Below are positions 50,458 to 60,744 of a stretch of 64,000 nt of DNA, one piece after another. This stretch comes from Flavobacteriaceae bacterium (GTDB lineage: Bacteria > Bacteroidota > Bacteroidia > Flavobacteriales > Flavobacteriaceae). Location: positions 124,001-188,000 of the forward strand of contig JANQNQ010000005.1 of NCBI GenBank assembly GCA_028279515.1. The letters run 5' to 3'. Made by a program: the position numbers and the translations under genes. Positions within the stretch are counted from its first letter, which is position 1, and each line of letters starts with the position of its first letter. The notes beneath the pieces are model-generated. The model did no database searches and was not told the DNA's origin. It saw only the letters and a program-made list of their open reading frames with translations.

Positions 50458-51824
50458 CCGCCTACATTGTTCGGATTGTATCCCAAATAGGGCACTTTCT
50501 GTTCTTTGAAGATAATGCCGTACTCTTCGAGCTCTTTGAGAATAGGTGTGTATACCTCTTTCGAAATCGGAATCTGAACGCCTGGTGTGGTGATCTTTTT
50601 GTTTAAAATTTGCAGGGTGGCAATCGCCACTGGGAGTCCGACGGTCTTGGCCATGGCTGTGTACGTTTGGTCGTCGCCGAGCACTACCATATTGGCGTCA
50701 ATCTGTCGTTTTTCTCCGTTGACCTCATAACCGAATTTGTGATACATGACGATCATGTCTTTGTCATTGGGGTCCAAAGTCCAACTGGCTTCTAATATTT
50801 TTTGCAGCATCTGTGCAGGGGTAGCATCTTTGAGTCCCACTTTTTTGTTTGCGTTAAAGAGATCTAGCTCAATGAGCTTTCCCCAAATAATATCGTCTTG
50901 ATCGATCTTTAGGTAGTGACGCAACTTAAGCTCTACCGAATCGGTGGGGCTGTATGGCAAGAAAGCGTTGACAAAGTCGCGATAGCTCATGTGCTCAGAG
51001 CCTTCAAGGATGTAGCTGTCATCGGTCATTCCTAATTGCACAAACATGTTCCATGCGCGCGAAAAGCCGATGCGGCGCATGGTGCCTCGATACAAAGTGA
51101 GGATGTCGTCAAGACCATATACGCTACGGTATTTTAGAGAATCGCGGTTGGCATAGGCCTCGAAAGAACCATGCCCTTCGATCCTCAAAAACTCGGTACG
51201 ACGAAACAGTCGGTTGTATGGGATGTATTTATAGGTGCCTTCTTGGATAAACTTAGCCGCTCCGCCCTGTCCGGCAACCACTACATTTCGTGGGTTCCAA
51301 GTGAATTTGTAATTCCAGAGGTTGGTATCGCTCTGCGGTGCTACGAGTCCGCCAGTGAACGATTCAAAGAGAATCATTTTACCACCATTGTCACGTATAC
51401 GATCAATGACTTGCATGGCACTCATATGGTCAATACCAGGGTCCACTCCGATCTCGTTCATGAAAACGAGTCCGTTGTCTTTGGCTTGTTGGTCAAGCGC
51501 TTCCATGGCCTTACTTACATACGAAGCGGTGACCATGTGTTTTTTGTATTTGACACAATCTTTGGCCACTTCGATATGAAATCTTGCAGGAAGCATGGAC
51601 ACTACAATATCAGCAGCCTGAACAGCTTCTACGCGTTCTTTTTCGTTAAAAATATCAAGGGCAATGGCGATGGCGTTCGGGTGATTGTTAACTTTGCGCT
51701 GCGCAGTTTCAAGAGAAACATCAGCAACGGTTACGTGTAGGCTTTCGGTCGAAGATTTATCTAATAAATACGTTATCAGAGAGGAAGAAGAGCGTCCAGC
51801 TCCAATGACCAATATTTTTCTCAT
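50454..51824 (-). CDS. Saccharopine dehydrogenase family protein
   Basis: A 456-residue NAD(P)-dependent enzyme from ATG 51824 (MRKILVIGAGRSSSSLITYL), with Rossmann motif GAGRSSSS. Core segments are DIVVSMLPARFH, NEIGVDPGIDHMSAM and YRFRGT-like LYRGTMRRIGF. It resembles the LYS9-type reductase that forms or cleaves saccharopine, in lysine degradation. An upstream start giving 21 extra residues is not used. Substrate assignment is inferred; family members act on related compounds. Confidence 0.9.
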   Translation of the reverse strand: MRKILVIGAGRSSSSLITYLLDKSSTESLHVTVADVSLETAQRKVNNHPNAIAIALDIFNEKERVEAVQAADIVVSMLPARFHIEVAKDCVKYKKHMVTASYVSKAMEALDQQAKDNGLVFMNEIGVDPGIDHMSAMQVIDRIRDNGGKMILFESFTGGLVAPQSDTNLWNYKFTWNPRNVVVAGQGGAAKFIQEGTYKYIPYNRLFRRTEFLRIEGHGSFEAYANRDSLKYRSVYGLDDILTLYRGTMRRIGFSRAWNMFVQLGMTDDSYILEGSEHMSYRDFVNAFLPYSPTDSVELKLRHYLKIDQDDIIWGKLIELDLFNANKKVGLKDATPAQMLQKILEASWTLDPNDKDMIVMYHKFGYEVNGEKRQIDANMVVLGDDQTYTAMAKTVGLPVAIATLQILNKKITTPGVQIPISKEVYTPILKELEEYGIIFKEQKVPYLGYNPNNVGG

Positions 51825-51890
51825 AGCGTGGTTAAGGTTGAAAAATTTAACACGAATGTAGTAAAATGTTATATTTATAAAAAACAAAAA

Positions 51891-52298
51891 ATGATAAATT
51901 CTATAGAGAAGAGAATATTGATAGTTGGAAGCATTTTAGGGCTGTTGGCAGTCATCTTAGGGGCCTTTGGAGCCCATGGACTTAAATCATTGGTGTCGCC
52001 CGAAAAAATCACTTCGTTTGAAACGGGCGTGCGTTACCAAATGCTGCATGCACTATTGCTATTATTTATAGGAATGGCCAAAGTGCTTGCCGTGGGACAA
52101 AAGAGATTGCTCTTTATGTTCGTTTTTATCGGAGTACTTTTGTTTTCAGGGTCTATTTATCTTTTGTCTATGAATGAACTCATGTCGTTTGACTTTAAAA
52201 AGATAGGATTTGTAACGCCGATTGGCGGTACGATTTTAATCGTTGGCTGGGTTCTTTTGACGGCCTATTTTTTTAAGCTAAAAACCAACAATAAGTGA
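51891..52298 (+). CDS. DUF423 membrane protein
   Basis: A 135-residue protein with four membrane segments. It has the family marker GAFGAHGLK near residue 24 and YQMLHALLLLFIG near residue 47, then PIGGTILIVGW. DUF423 function is unknown. The ATG at 51891 is preferred; an upstream in-frame ATG at 51828 would overlap the divergent dehydrogenase region and lacks family residues. Confidence 0.9.
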   Translation: MINSIEKRILIVGSILGLLAVILGAFGAHGLKSLVSPEKITSFETGVRYQMLHALLLLFIGMAKVLAVGQKRLLFMFVFIGVLLFSGSIYLLSMNELMSFDFKKIGFVTPIGGTILIVGWVLLTAYFFKLKTNNK

Positions 52299-52329
52299 TC
52301 AATTTGTGATGTAGTCTATAAATAATTTT

Positions 52330-52337
52330 TAGCTTTG
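52330..52337 (+). promoter_or_regulatory. -7 element TAGCTTTG of pckA
   Basis: TAGCTTTG lies 35 nt before the pckA ATG, with TTTG at 52303-52306; the 23-nt spacing is somewhat long. Confidence 0.5.
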
Positions 52338-52371
52338 TAGCCTAAACGACACACAATTAAAAGTCAAAATT

Positions 52372-53982
52372 ATGGTGACGAACACCCAAACGACGAAATC
52401 GATTTCGTTAGATGCGTTAGGAATTCATGATGCTGAAGTACACTACAACCTGACACCAGACCAATTACACGAACTTACTAAAACGCTTGGACAAGGAGTC
52501 GAAGCATCTTCTGGAGCTATCGCTGTGAATACGGGAGAGTTTACAGGACGTTCGCCAAAGGACAGGTTTATTGTAAAGGATAGCATTACCGCCGATAAGA
52601 TCTGGTGGGGTGATATCAACATTCCGTTTGAGAGTGATAAGTTTGACGCCCTCTACGATAAAGTAGTGGCCTATCTTTCTGGTAAAAAGATCTACGCACG
52701 CGATTGTTATGCCTGCGCGGATCCTAATTACAAAACGAATATTAGGGTGGTCAATGAGTATCCTTGGTCAAATATGTTTGCCTATAACATGTTTTTGAGA
52801 CCAAGTGAAGAAGAACTTAAAAGTTTTGATCCAGAATGGACTGTGGTCAATGCGCCTGGTTTTATGGCAGACCCAGAAGTTGATGGCACACGTCAGCACA
52901 ATTTTGCGATTCTGAACTTTACGCGTAAGATTGCCTTGATCGGAGGAACTGGTTATACTGGTGAGATCAAGAAAGGAATCTTTTCTGCGCTGAACTTCAT
53001 TTTACCAGTTTTCAAGAATACGTTGCCGATGCACTGTTCGGCAAATCTGGGAGAAGGTGGCGATACTGCTATCTTTTTTGGTTTGTCTGGAACAGGAAAG
53101 ACAACACTTTCTGCAGATCCAAATAGAAAGTTGATCGGAGACGATGAACATGGATGGACCAATGAGAATACGGTGTTCAACTTTGAAGGCGGATGCTATG
53201 CAAAAGCAATCAATCTGTCTGAAGAAAGTGAACCTGAGATCTACAATGCGATCAAAAGGGGAGCCATCCTTGAAAATGTTGTGATGAACGACAAGGGAGA
53301 GGTTGATTTTGAGGATACCTCAATTACTCAGAATACGCGTGTTAGCTATCCGATTTATCATATTGAAAACATTCAAGTGCCATCTATAGGCCGAAATCCA
53401 AAGAACATATTTTTCTTAACCGCTGATGCTTTTGGTGTTTTGCCTCCTATTTCGAAGCTTACGCCAGGACAAGCCGCATACCATTTCATTTCTGGATATA
53501 CAGCAAAGGTGGCCGGAACTGAAGCTGGGGTCAACGAGCCACAGCCTTCGTTCTCTGCTTGTTTTGGAGCACCGTTTATGCCGTTGCACCCAACCAAGTA
53601 TGCCGAAATGCTAAGTAAGAAAATGAAAGAAGCAGGGGTAAATGTTTGGCTAGTTAATACTGGTTGGACAGGAGGTCCTTACGGCATTGGGCATCGAATG
53701 AAACTCAAATACACGAGAGCCATGATCACTGCCGCCTTAAACGGTGACCTTGGAGAGTATTCTTATGAGAAATACCATATTCACTCAGTATTTGGGGTAG
53801 CACAACCAAGATCTTGTCCAGGAGTTCCGACTTCTGTATTGAGCCCAAGACAGACCTGGAATAACGATGAAGGCTATTACAAGCAAGCGTATAAGCTGGC
53901 AGCTGCCTTTAGAGAGAATTTCGAAAAGTTCGCAGAGTATGCCAACGACGAAATACTGGGTGGTGCACCAAATGTAAAATAA
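52372..53982 (+). CDS. pckA: Phosphoenolpyruvate carboxykinase (ATP)
   Basis: Converts oxaloacetate and ATP to PEP in gluconeogenesis. The 536 residues match the family. Visible are the substrate-site GEFTGRSPKDRFIV, the metal-site MHCSANLGEGGDTAIFFGLS-type block (read as MHCSANLGEGGDTA), the P-loop GLSGTGKTTLS and the DDEHGW kinase-2 motif. The C-terminal NTGWTGGPYGIGHRM loop is complete. It is a single gene with its own promoter and a strong terminator. Confidence 0.98.
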   Translation: MVTNTQTTKSISLDALGIHDAEVHYNLTPDQLHELTKTLGQGVEASSGAIAVNTGEFTGRSPKDRFIVKDSITADKIWWGDINIPFESDKFDALYDKVVAYLSGKKIYARDCYACADPNYKTNIRVVNEYPWSNMFAYNMFLRPSEEELKSFDPEWTVVNAPGFMADPEVDGTRQHNFAILNFTRKIALIGGTGYTGEIKKGIFSALNFILPVFKNTLPMHCSANLGEGGDTAIFFGLSGTGKTTLSADPNRKLIGDDEHGWTNENTVFNFEGGCYAKAINLSEESEPEIYNAIKRGAILENVVMNDKGEVDFEDTSITQNTRVSYPIYHIENIQVPSIGRNPKNIFFLTADAFGVLPPISKLTPGQAAYHFISGYTAKVAGTEAGVNEPQPSFSACFGAPFMPLHPTKYAEMLSKKMKEAGVNVWLVNTGWTGGPYGIGHRMKLKYTRAMITAALNGDLGEYSYEKYHIHSVFGVAQPRSCPGVPTSVLSPRQTWNNDEGYYKQAYKLAAAFRENFEKFAEYANDEILGGAPNVK

Positions 53983-54009
53983 GCAGTTCATCCAGACAGC
54001 TTGAAAAAA

Positions 54010-54038
54010 CAAAGGGCGCTTCAATGAAGCGCCCTTTG
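54010..54038. terminator. Bidirectional terminator between pckA and hemD
   Basis: AAAGGGCGCTTCA / TGAAGCGCCCTTT stem with a one-base loop step; T-runs on both strands. Confidence 0.88.
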
Positions 54039-54085
54039 TTTTTATAGGTGTGTTAAGTGAGTGGGTTTCACTCTTTCTTTCCTCT

Positions 54086-54832
54086 TTACTTCTTGTTTAC
54101 TTGAGAAATGTACTTTTCTAAAGCCATGGTCATCGAAGGCGTCTCTGGAGTTGGAGCCTTGATGTCAATACGCAGACTCTTATTTTCTGCAGCACGTACC
54201 GTTGAATTTCCGAAAACAGCAATGCGAGTGTTGTTTTGCTCAAAATCAGGGAAATTCTCAAATAGTGACTTGATCCCTGATGGACTAAAGAACACCAAGA
54301 TGTCGTAATAGACGTTTCTTAGATCTGAAAGGTCGCTCACTACGGTCTTGTAAAAGGTAGCTCTGGTCCAGTTAACGCCAAGCTTGTCTAGCGTATCAGG
54401 AATAATTGGCTTTAGTTGATCAGAAGAAGGTAGCAAGAACTGCTCGTCCTTGTACTTTTTGATCATGGGAGCAAGTTCTTCAAAAGTTCTTTTTCCAACG
54501 TAGATCTTACGTTTTCTGTATACAACGTACTTTTGAAGGTAGTAGGCTACCGCTTCAGATTGACAAAAGTACTTCATGGTATCTGGCACCTTAAAGCGCA
54601 TTTCTTCTGCCACTCTAAAAAAGTGATCAACTGCATTTCGGCTAGTTAATATGATGGCAGTGAACTTGCTTAGATCAATCTTTTGCTGCCTTACATCTTT
54701 AGCCTCAAGTCCTTCCACATGAATGAAAGGTCTAAAATCGATTTTGACTTTCTGTTTTTCAACAAGTTGCAAATAAGGTGAATTTTCTACTTTAGGTTCC
54801 GGTTGCGAAACTAAGATGGTCTTCACTTTCAT
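54086..54832 (-). CDS. hemD: Uroporphyrinogen-III synthase
   Basis: Cyclises hydroxymethylbilane to uroporphyrinogen III for haem. The 248-residue protein starts at MKVKTILVSQPEP (54832); a TTG four codons upstream is less likely. The TSRNAVDHFF and NTRIAVFGNSTVRAAE blocks mark the family. Sequence is divergent, as usual for HemD. It follows the DUF4271 gene by 22 nt and is likely co-transcribed with it. Confidence 0.88.
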   Translation of the reverse strand: MKVKTILVSQPEPKVENSPYLQLVEKQKVKIDFRPFIHVEGLEAKDVRQQKIDLSKFTAIILTSRNAVDHFFRVAEEMRFKVPDTMKYFCQSEAVAYYLQKYVVYRKRKIYVGKRTFEELAPMIKKYKDEQFLLPSSDQLKPIIPDTLDKLGVNWTRATFYKTVVSDLSDLRNVYYDILVFFSPSGIKSLFENFPDFEQNNTRIAVFGNSTVRAAENKSLRIDIKAPTPETPSMTMALEKYISQVNKK

Positions 54833-54854
54833 AAACGATTTCAATTTTAACCCT

Positions 54855-55514
54855 TTAAAACACTATTTTATAAATGATGAAATAGGGTGCGATTTCAAGT
54901 GCGCAAAGATACAAAATAAAATAGAACAAGTTGCCTAGGATTAATTTTTGATGATTTTTAATCGTATTGTACAACGCAATGAGATTTAGGAAGATAAAAA
55001 CCGCGATTGTTAGATATAATACAAAAGCTACATTCAATCGTGCGTAAATCGCTATGAACAATAAAGGTAAAATAAAGAGTCCTGTGAGGTTTCTATAACT
55101 CAGCTTTTGAAAATTATAGTTGTCAACCGTGGGCTCAATGTCTACAATGTTGGCAAAGATCTTCTCAAGAGTGAACTTCAAAAACACAAAAAACGACAAC
55201 AGACTCGCAATTTTTAAATAAAGATAGGGGTCCTTACTCAGTTGTTCTTTGCCAAACTCTTGGATCAACAAATAGGCAAAAAGCGAATACGAAATGACCT
55301 GAACCGTAAATAAGATGATATTGAACCAATTGGTGATGAGGTTCTTTTGTTCTTTTCCGAAGATCAATAGATACTTGTTTGAGACAAACAAGGATTGAAA
55401 GTATTGAAAACGAAGGTTGCCAACCACCTTTGCCGCAACGGTAAGCATCAAACACGCCACAAATAACACCGTCATCCAATCCTTTTCTATATATGTGCGT
55501 ACAACCGTTTCCAT
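54855..55514 (-). CDS. DUF4271 membrane protein
   Basis: A 219-residue protein with six predicted membrane segments (from residue 15 to 215). It is recognised as DUF4271 by VGNLRFQYFQSLFVSNKYL, and by LKFTLEKIFANIVDIEP. The function is unknown. Its position next to hemD is conserved in flavobacteria. Confidence 0.86.
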   Translation of the reverse strand: METVVRTYIEKDWMTVLFVACLMLTVAAKVVGNLRFQYFQSLFVSNKYLLIFGKEQKNLITNWFNIILFTVQVISYSLFAYLLIQEFGKEQLSKDPYLYLKIASLLSFFVFLKFTLEKIFANIVDIEPTVDNYNFQKLSYRNLTGLFILPLLFIAIYARLNVAFVLYLTIAVFIFLNLIALYNTIKNHQKLILGNLFYFILYLCALEIAPYFIIYKIVF

Positions 55515-55610
55515 GATAATGCTGTAAAATTAGCAAAAAAAGGGTTCGTTAAAGTTTAATTAAAAAAAAGCTTAAACCTATTGCTTTCATGTTTCGCATC
55601 TTAAATTGCG

Positions 55611-55618
55611 TACTTTTG
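55611..55618 (+). promoter_or_regulatory. -7 element TACTTTTG of the glycosyltransferase operon
   Basis: TACTTTTG lies 18 nt before the ATG at 55636, fitting the -7 consensus. The -33 box is not clear. Confidence 0.55.
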
Positions 55619-55635
55619 TGGATCAAATTTAACAA

Positions 55636-56364
55636 ATGACTGACGCACTGGTTATCATACCTACTTTCAATGAGGTCGAGAACATCGAGGACATTCTTCG
55701 TGCTGTGTTTTCTCAGAAAAAGACCTTTCATGTCTTGGTGGTTGATGATAGCTCTCCTGATGGCACTGCCGATAAAGTAAGGGAATTGATGGGTGCGTTT
55801 CCAGGAAAGTTGTTTCTAGAAGTACGAGCGAACAAAACCGGGTTGGGTACAGCCTATATTCATGGGTTTAAATGGGCATTGGCCAGAAGCTATGACTATA
55901 TCTTTGAAATGGATGCCGATTTTTCTCATAATCCCGACGATTTAGAACGACTCTATTTGGCGTGTACGCAAGAAGGGGCAGACCTTTCGATAGGGTCGCG
56001 CTATGTAGATGGGGTCAATGTGGTCAATTGGCCCATGAGCCGAATCTTGTTGTCTTATGGGGCCTCTATATATTCACGTTTGATCACCGGAATCCCCGTA
56101 AAGGATACCACCGCTGGCTTTGTTTGTTATAAGAGAGCTGTTTTAGAGGCCATTGACCTTGATAGCATCCAGTTTGTGGGATATGCATTTCAGATCGAAT
56201 TGAAGTTCAAAGCATGGAAAAAGGGCTTTTCTCTTAAAGAGGTTTCCATTATTTTTACAGATAGAACGAAAGGGAAATCCAAGATGAATAGTTCGATCAT
56301 TTCGGAGGCTATTTTCGGGATTATTCAAATGAAATTGAAGAGTATTTTTAAAAAAGAAAACTGA
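55636..56364 (+). CDS. Family 2 glycosyltransferase (polyprenol monophosphomannose synthase-like)
   Basis: A 242-residue GT2 enzyme. The N-terminus [32 protein letters not shown] and the metal-binding [13 protein letters not shown] are typical of DPM1-like enzymes, which transfer mannose to dolichyl or polyprenyl phosphate. It has no membrane domain, unlike many bacterial homologues. It is coupled to pyrC, 8 nt downstream. Confidence 0.92.
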   Translation: MTDALVIIPTFNEVENIEDILRAVFSQKKTFHVLVVDDSSPDGTADKVRELMGAFPGKLFLEVRANKTGLGTAYIHGFKWALARSYDYIFEMDADFSHNPDDLERLYLACTQEGADLSIGSRYVDGVNVVNWPMSRILLSYGASIYSRLITGIPVKDTTAGFVCYKRAVLEAIDLDSIQFVGYAFQIELKFKAWKKGFSLKEVSIIFTDRTKGKSKMNSSIISEAIFGIIQMKLKSIFKKEN

Positions 56365-56372
56365 TCATCATT

Positions 56373-57710
56373 ATGCAATACACATTGATCAAGAACGCAC
56401 AGGTTATCAACGAAGGAACATCCCAGAAAACCGATGTGCTGATCGAAGGAGAATTCATTAAGGCAATTGGCCAAGACCTCACTGCTCCAGATGCGGCAAA
56501 GGTTATAGACGCCACTGGTAAGCTGTTGGTTCCCGGTGTGATTGATGATCAGGTGCATTTTAGAGAGCCTGGACTGACTCATAAGGCAAATATCGCCACA
56601 GAATCACGTGCGGCGATTGCTGGAGGGATCACTTCATTTATTGAAATGCCCAACACAAATCCGCAAACTACTACGGTCGAGAAGTTAGAGGAAAAATTTG
56701 AGGTCGCTCGTCAGACTTCTTTCGCTAATTACTCATTCATGTTTGGAGGTACTAATGACAATCTCGATGAGATTTTGAAATTGGACAAGGAAAAGGTGGC
56801 TGCGTTGAAGCTTTTTCTAGGGTCTTCAACCGGAAACATGTTGGTTGACAATGAAGAAGTGCTACGAAAGATATTTTCAAACACAGATCTTTTGATCGCG
56901 GTGCATTGTGAAGATGAACAAACCATTCGTGAGAATTTGGCAAAGCACAAAGAGCAGTTCGGAGATGACATTCCGATGAAATACCATCCGATCATTCGAA
57001 GTGAGGAAGCCTGTTATCTTTCGTCTTCAAGAGCCATTGCTTTGGCCAAAGAAACGGGTGCTCGTTTGCACGTGTTTCATCTATCAACAGGCAAAGAGAC
57101 ACATTTGTTCAGGAATGATATTCCTTTAGAAGAAAAGAGAATTACTTCAGAAGTGTGTGTACATCACTTGTGGTTCACTGACAAGGACTATGATAAAAAA
57201 GGCACCCATATCAAATGGAATCCTGCCGTAAAAACTGAAAATGACAGAGCGCAGTTGTGGGAAGCACTTTTGGATGACAGGATTGATGTCATCGCTACGG
57301 ATCATGCGCCACACACTTTGGAAGAGAAAAGCCAAGTGTATACCAAGGCTCCTTCAGGAGGCCCGTTGGTACAACATGCTTTAGTGGCCATGATAGAAGC
57401 GAGCAAACAAGGAAAGATCTCGTTAGAGAAGATGGTAGAAAAAATGTGTCACAACCCAGCTCGCTTATTTGAGATAGAAAAACGCGGATATGTACGACCA
57501 GGATACTACGCAGACCTTGTTTTGGTAGACCCCAATGATTCATGGGAAGTGCAAAAAGACAATGTACTTTACAAATGTGGATGGTCTCCTTTTGAAGGAA
57601 CCACCTTCAGTGCTGCGGTGACGCATACATTTATAAACGGAAACCTGGCCTACGAAAATGGTTCTTTTGCAACCGAATTGTACGGCAAACGACTTACTTT
57701 TGATCGATGA
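56373..57710 (+). CDS. pyrC: Dihydroorotase, with Gln in place of the first metal-site His
   Basis: Pyrimidine enzyme closing carbamoyl-aspartate to dihydroorotate. It has 445 residues. Metal-site motifs are [12 protein letters not shown] (usually DxHxH), the carboxylated Lys in VAALKLFLG, and His in AVHCEDE and HVFHLST, with the Asp in ATDHAPH. The usual His-x-His pair reads Gln-x-His, as in other Bacteroidota DHOases. It lies between the glycosyltransferase and DUF4296 genes; the latter overlaps it by 4 nt. Confidence 0.92.
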   Translation: MQYTLIKNAQVINEGTSQKTDVLIEGEFIKAIGQDLTAPDAAKVIDATGKLLVPGVIDDQVHFREPGLTHKANIATESRAAIAGGITSFIEMPNTNPQTTTVEKLEEKFEVARQTSFANYSFMFGGTNDNLDEILKLDKEKVAALKLFLGSSTGNMLVDNEEVLRKIFSNTDLLIAVHCEDEQTIRENLAKHKEQFGDDIPMKYHPIIRSEEACYLSSSRAIALAKETGARLHVFHLSTGKETHLFRNDIPLEEKRITSEVCVHHLWFTDKDYDKKGTHIKWNPAVKTENDRAQLWEALLDDRIDVIATDHAPHTLEEKSQVYTKAPSGGPLVQHALVAMIEASKQGKISLEKMVEKMCHNPARLFEIEKRGYVRPGYYADLVLVDPNDSWEVQKDNVLYKCGWSPFEGTTFSAAVTHTFINGNLAYENGSFATELYGKRLTFDR

Positions 57711-58174
57711 TGAAGAATGTTTTAGCATATATGCTTTTAGGAGCTGTACTCTTAGTGGGGTGTGGCAAAAATGAAGTGATCGAAAAACCCGATAATCTCA
57801 TTCCGAAGGATAAGATGGAAAACATCTTATATGATATAGCCATTTTGAGTTCCTCAAGAGGATATAGCGCCACGATCTTAGAGGAGAATGGAATTGCGGG
57901 AGAAGAAATGTTGTATAACAAATACGGCATAGATAGTCTGCAGTTGGCGCAAAGCAATGTCTACTACTCGTCGAAACCTGAAGAATTTTCCAAGCTATTT
58001 GGGAAGGTGCAAAAGCGCTTAGAGAAATACAAAGCGAAGCTCGATATCGAACGTCAAGCGAAGAATAAGAAGGCTCAGGACAAAAGCAAAGCTGATAGCG
58101 TAAAAACTATTGACCCTAAGAAGTTGAAGCAAGAGATGAAGAAGGAGCCAGACGGTAACAAGATCAAAGACTAG
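57707..58174 (+). CDS. DUF4296 lipoprotein
   Basis: A 155-residue lipoprotein (AVLLVGC, Cys19). The DUF4296 domain spans about 30-110 ([41 protein letters not shown]). A Lys/Asp-rich tail follows. Function is unknown, but it regularly follows pyrC and the GT2 gene in flavobacteria. It overlaps pyrC by 4 nt, and its 3' end overlaps the convergent epimerase by 11 nt. Confidence 0.88.
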   Translation: MMKNVLAYMLLGAVLLVGCGKNEVIEKPDNLIPKDKMENILYDIAILSSSRGYSATILEENGIAGEEMLYNKYGIDSLQLAQSNVYYSSKPEEFSKLFGKVQKRLEKYKAKLDIERQAKNKKAQDKSKADSVKTIDPKKLKQEMKKEPDGNKIKD

Positions 58175-59171
58175 AGGTAAATCGTGCTGCCACTTTTTGT
58201 ATGGTAGTATCTAATGGAATAAATTCGAAGCTCAATGCGGATCTTATTTTTTCATTACCATAGTGCGAGGCAGTAAAGGCAGACTTTGCAGATCGTCTTG
58301 TGAGGCTTCGTTTCTTTCCGAGTATTTTACTTTTTATCCAGTCCAATCGCCAACCCAGAGACAACATCCATCTTTTTATGTCTAGAGTTGGAGGTTTTAC
58401 AGACAATGCCTCGGCCGTTTTTGTGACGAATTTGGTAAAACTCCAATTTTCAGAGATCAAGATGTATCGTTCCTCAACAATATCAGATTCCATAAGTTTG
58501 ACCATAGCTTTGGTTACGTCCTCAACGTCCACATACCCTACCACGCCTGGCACTTTGTACTTAAACCCTTTGTGAACCAGCCCAAAGAGTGAAACGCTCT
58601 CTGAATGCCAAATTCCAGCACCTAAGATAACTCCTGGATTTACGATGACCACATTCAAACCTTCCTGTGATCCCCGCCAAACCTCCATTTCGGCTCCGTA
58701 TTTTGAGATAGCGTAGCTGTTGTTATCTGCTTCAGGATTCCAGCCAGTTTCTTCAGTAATGACCTTACCTTCTTCTTTTTCTCCCAATGCAGCAATCGAA
58801 CTTACATAACACAGTTTTTTGACATTGTGAGAAAGGCAAAGGTTGACAACATTGGCCGTACCTTCTATATTGACCTTTTTCAAAAGTCGGTAATCGTTCG
58901 GGTCAAAAGAAATAAGAGCTGCAGCATGATAAACATGAGTCACACCTTCAAATGCTTTGGTCAATGAAGGGAGTTCAGTGATGTCTGCGTCGACCCATTC
59001 GATGGTACCAAAGAGGGCATCTACGTCATCACTAAAGTAACCAAATACGGTTTTAACGGCATCTAGATTGCTTCCTGCGCGTTTAATAGCCCGAATTTGT
59101 TCGCCTTTATTAGCGAGTTTATAGAGCAAATGCGCTCCGACAAGACCTGTTCCTCCGGTGACTAAGATCAT
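58164..59171 (-). CDS. NAD-dependent epimerase/dehydratase (SDR extended)
   Basis: A 335-residue extended short-chain dehydrogenase. NAD motif ILVTGGTGLVGAHLL is at the start, and the catalytic YxxxK reads YAISKYGAE near residue 152. VSSIAALG carries the Ser of the triad. It resembles dihydroflavonol-reductase-like or epimerase enzymes; the substrate is unclear. It is a single gene between DUF4296 and tyrS. Confidence 0.9.
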   Translation of the reverse strand: MILVTGGTGLVGAHLLYKLANKGEQIRAIKRAGSNLDAVKTVFGYFSDDVDALFGTIEWVDADITELPSLTKAFEGVTHVYHAAALISFDPNDYRLLKKVNIEGTANVVNLCLSHNVKKLCYVSSIAALGEKEEGKVITEETGWNPEADNNSYAISKYGAEMEVWRGSQEGLNVVIVNPGVILGAGIWHSESVSLFGLVHKGFKYKVPGVVGYVDVEDVTKAMVKLMESDIVEERYILISENWSFTKFVTKTAEALSVKPPTLDIKRWMLSLGWRLDWIKSKILGKKRSLTRRSAKSAFTASHYGNEKIRSALSFEFIPLDTTIQKVAARFTSSL

Positions 59172-59225
59172 AGTACTAAAGTAGTCTTTTTTCTGAATGT
59201 CTTTCTTCTTTTAATCGATTAAATC

Positions 59226-59233
59226 TATCTTTG
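59226..59233 (+). promoter_or_regulatory. -7 element TATCTTTG of tyrS
   Basis: TATCTTTG with TTTC 20 nt upstream; the leader would be about 20 nt before the ATG at 59261. Confidence 0.6.
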
Positions 59234-59260
59234 CGCTTGTTGATAAAAAAATAGAGAAAC

Positions 59261-60556
59261 ATGCCATTAAATTTTGTCGAAGAGCTACGTTGGAGAGGGA
59301 TGGTGCATGACATCATGCCAGAGACCGAAGAGCAACTTTTAAAAGCGTCGACCGCTGGGTATATCGGATTTGACCCAACGGCAGATTCGTTGCACATCGG
59401 GAGTCTGGTGCAGATCATGATCTTGTCTCACTTTCAGAGAGCAGGGCATAAGCCTATCGCACTTGTTGGTGGAGCTACAGGAATGATTGGAGACCCATCT
59501 GGAAAGTCGGCTGAAAGAAATCTATTGGACGAGGCCACTTTGGCCAAGAATATCGATGGCATCAAATCACAACTGGCACGTTTCTTAGATTTTGATTCTA
59601 ATGAGGACAATGCCGCACTTTTGGTAAACAATTACGATTGGATGAAAGAATTCTCTCTGATCGATTTTGTTCGGGATGTTGGAAAGCACATCACTGTAAA
59701 CTACATGATGGCGAAAGACTCTGTGAAAAAGCGATTGAGTTCAGAATCGAATGTTGGAATGTCTTTTACCGAATTTACGTATCAACTGTTTCAAGGATAC
59801 GACTTTCTGCACTTGTACAACAAATATGATTGCAAGATCCAAATGGGCGGAAGCGATCAATGGGGAAACATCACCACCGGGACCGAATTGGTACGTAGAA
59901 AAGCAGGTGGAAAGGCCTACGCTATGACCTGCCCATTGGTGACAAAAGCCGATGGTACCAAGTTCGGAAAAACGGAAGGGGGTAACGTTTGGTTGGATAA
60001 AGAAAGAACGTCTCCGTACAAGTTTTACCAATATTGGTTAAATGCCAGTGACGAGGATGCTGAAAACTACGTGAAGATCTTCACCTTCTTGACCAAAGAG
60101 GAAGTAGAGGGATTGATCACCGAACACAAGGAAGCACCGCACATGCGCTTGTTGCAGAAGAGGGTAGCTGAAGAAGTGACCCGTATGGTACATTCTCAAG
60201 AAGATCTTGATAACGCCATCAAAGCATCGAATATTCTCTTCGGAAAGTCAACGGCTGACGACATCAAAACGTTGGACGAAAAGACCTTTTTGGATGTGTT
60301 TGAAGGAGTTCCGCAGGCGGAAATTGCCCGTGAAGAAATCAACAACGGACTTGATATGATCGGGGCACTTGCTGCTAAAACAGGATTCTTAGGGTCTAAT
60401 GGAGAGGCGAGAAGAGAGCTAAAGCAAAACTCGATCTCAGTCAATAAAGAAAAAGTAAAAGAGGACTATATCATTACCGAGGCGGATCTTATCAATGATC
60501 GTTTCGTACTTCTTCAAAAAGGAAGAAGAAATTATTATGTCTTAAAGGTAAGTTAA
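59261..60556 (+). CDS. tyrS: Tyrosyl-tRNA synthetase
   Basis: Class I synthetase of 431 residues. The HIGH motif appears as [11 protein letters not shown], tyrosine binding in [18 protein letters not shown] and [10 protein letters not shown], and the KMSKS loop as [10 protein letters not shown]-terminal S4 domain follows (about 360-431; [16 protein letters not shown]). It is a single gene with its own promoter. Confidence 0.97.
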   Translation: MPLNFVEELRWRGMVHDIMPETEEQLLKASTAGYIGFDPTADSLHIGSLVQIMILSHFQRAGHKPIALVGGATGMIGDPSGKSAERNLLDEATLAKNIDGIKSQLARFLDFDSNEDNAALLVNNYDWMKEFSLIDFVRDVGKHITVNYMMAKDSVKKRLSSESNVGMSFTEFTYQLFQGYDFLHLYNKYDCKIQMGGSDQWGNITTGTELVRRKAGGKAYAMTCPLVTKADGTKFGKTEGGNVWLDKERTSPYKFYQYWLNASDEDAENYVKIFTFLTKEEVEGLITEHKEAPHMRLLQKRVAEEVTRMVHSQEDLDNAIKASNILFGKSTADDIKTLDEKTFLDVFEGVPQAEIAREEINNGLDMIGALAAKTGFLGSNGEARRELKQNSISVNKEKVKEDYIITEADLINDRFVLLQKGRRNYYVLKVS

Positions 60557-60562
60557 GTATGG

Positions 60563-60636
60563 TGTCTCCCCGAGCATTATCGAAACCAAAATATATTTTG
60601 GTTGAAGATACCTGCCGAAGGCATTCGAGGGACGAC
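60563..60636. repeat. Imperfect hairpin repeat with AT-rich palindrome
   Basis: GTCTCCCCGAG / TTCGAGGGACGAC arms enclose a 16-nt perfect palindrome (CCAAAATATATTTTGG, 60586-60601) and CCGAAGG. It is REP-like and not coding. Confidence 0.55.
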
Positions 60637-60661
60637 ATAAAAATATAAAGACTAAAAAAAT

Positions 60662-60692
60662 GAAGCCCTGTAGTACCATACTACAGGGCTTC
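60662..60692 (-). terminator. Terminator after the YHS gene
   Basis: GAAGCCCTGTAGT / ACTACAGGGCTTC stem, 5-nt loop, with T7 on the minus strand. Confidence 0.85.
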
Positions 60693-60744
60693 CGCATTAA
60701 ATAACTAAACAACTTATCATAAAAAAACCATTAATGCGCTACTT

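Noticed and set aside
51171-51740. A 189-residue plus-strand frame opposite the saccharopine dehydrogenase gene
   Set aside because: It is the antisense shadow of a clear Rossmann enzyme and has no known domain.
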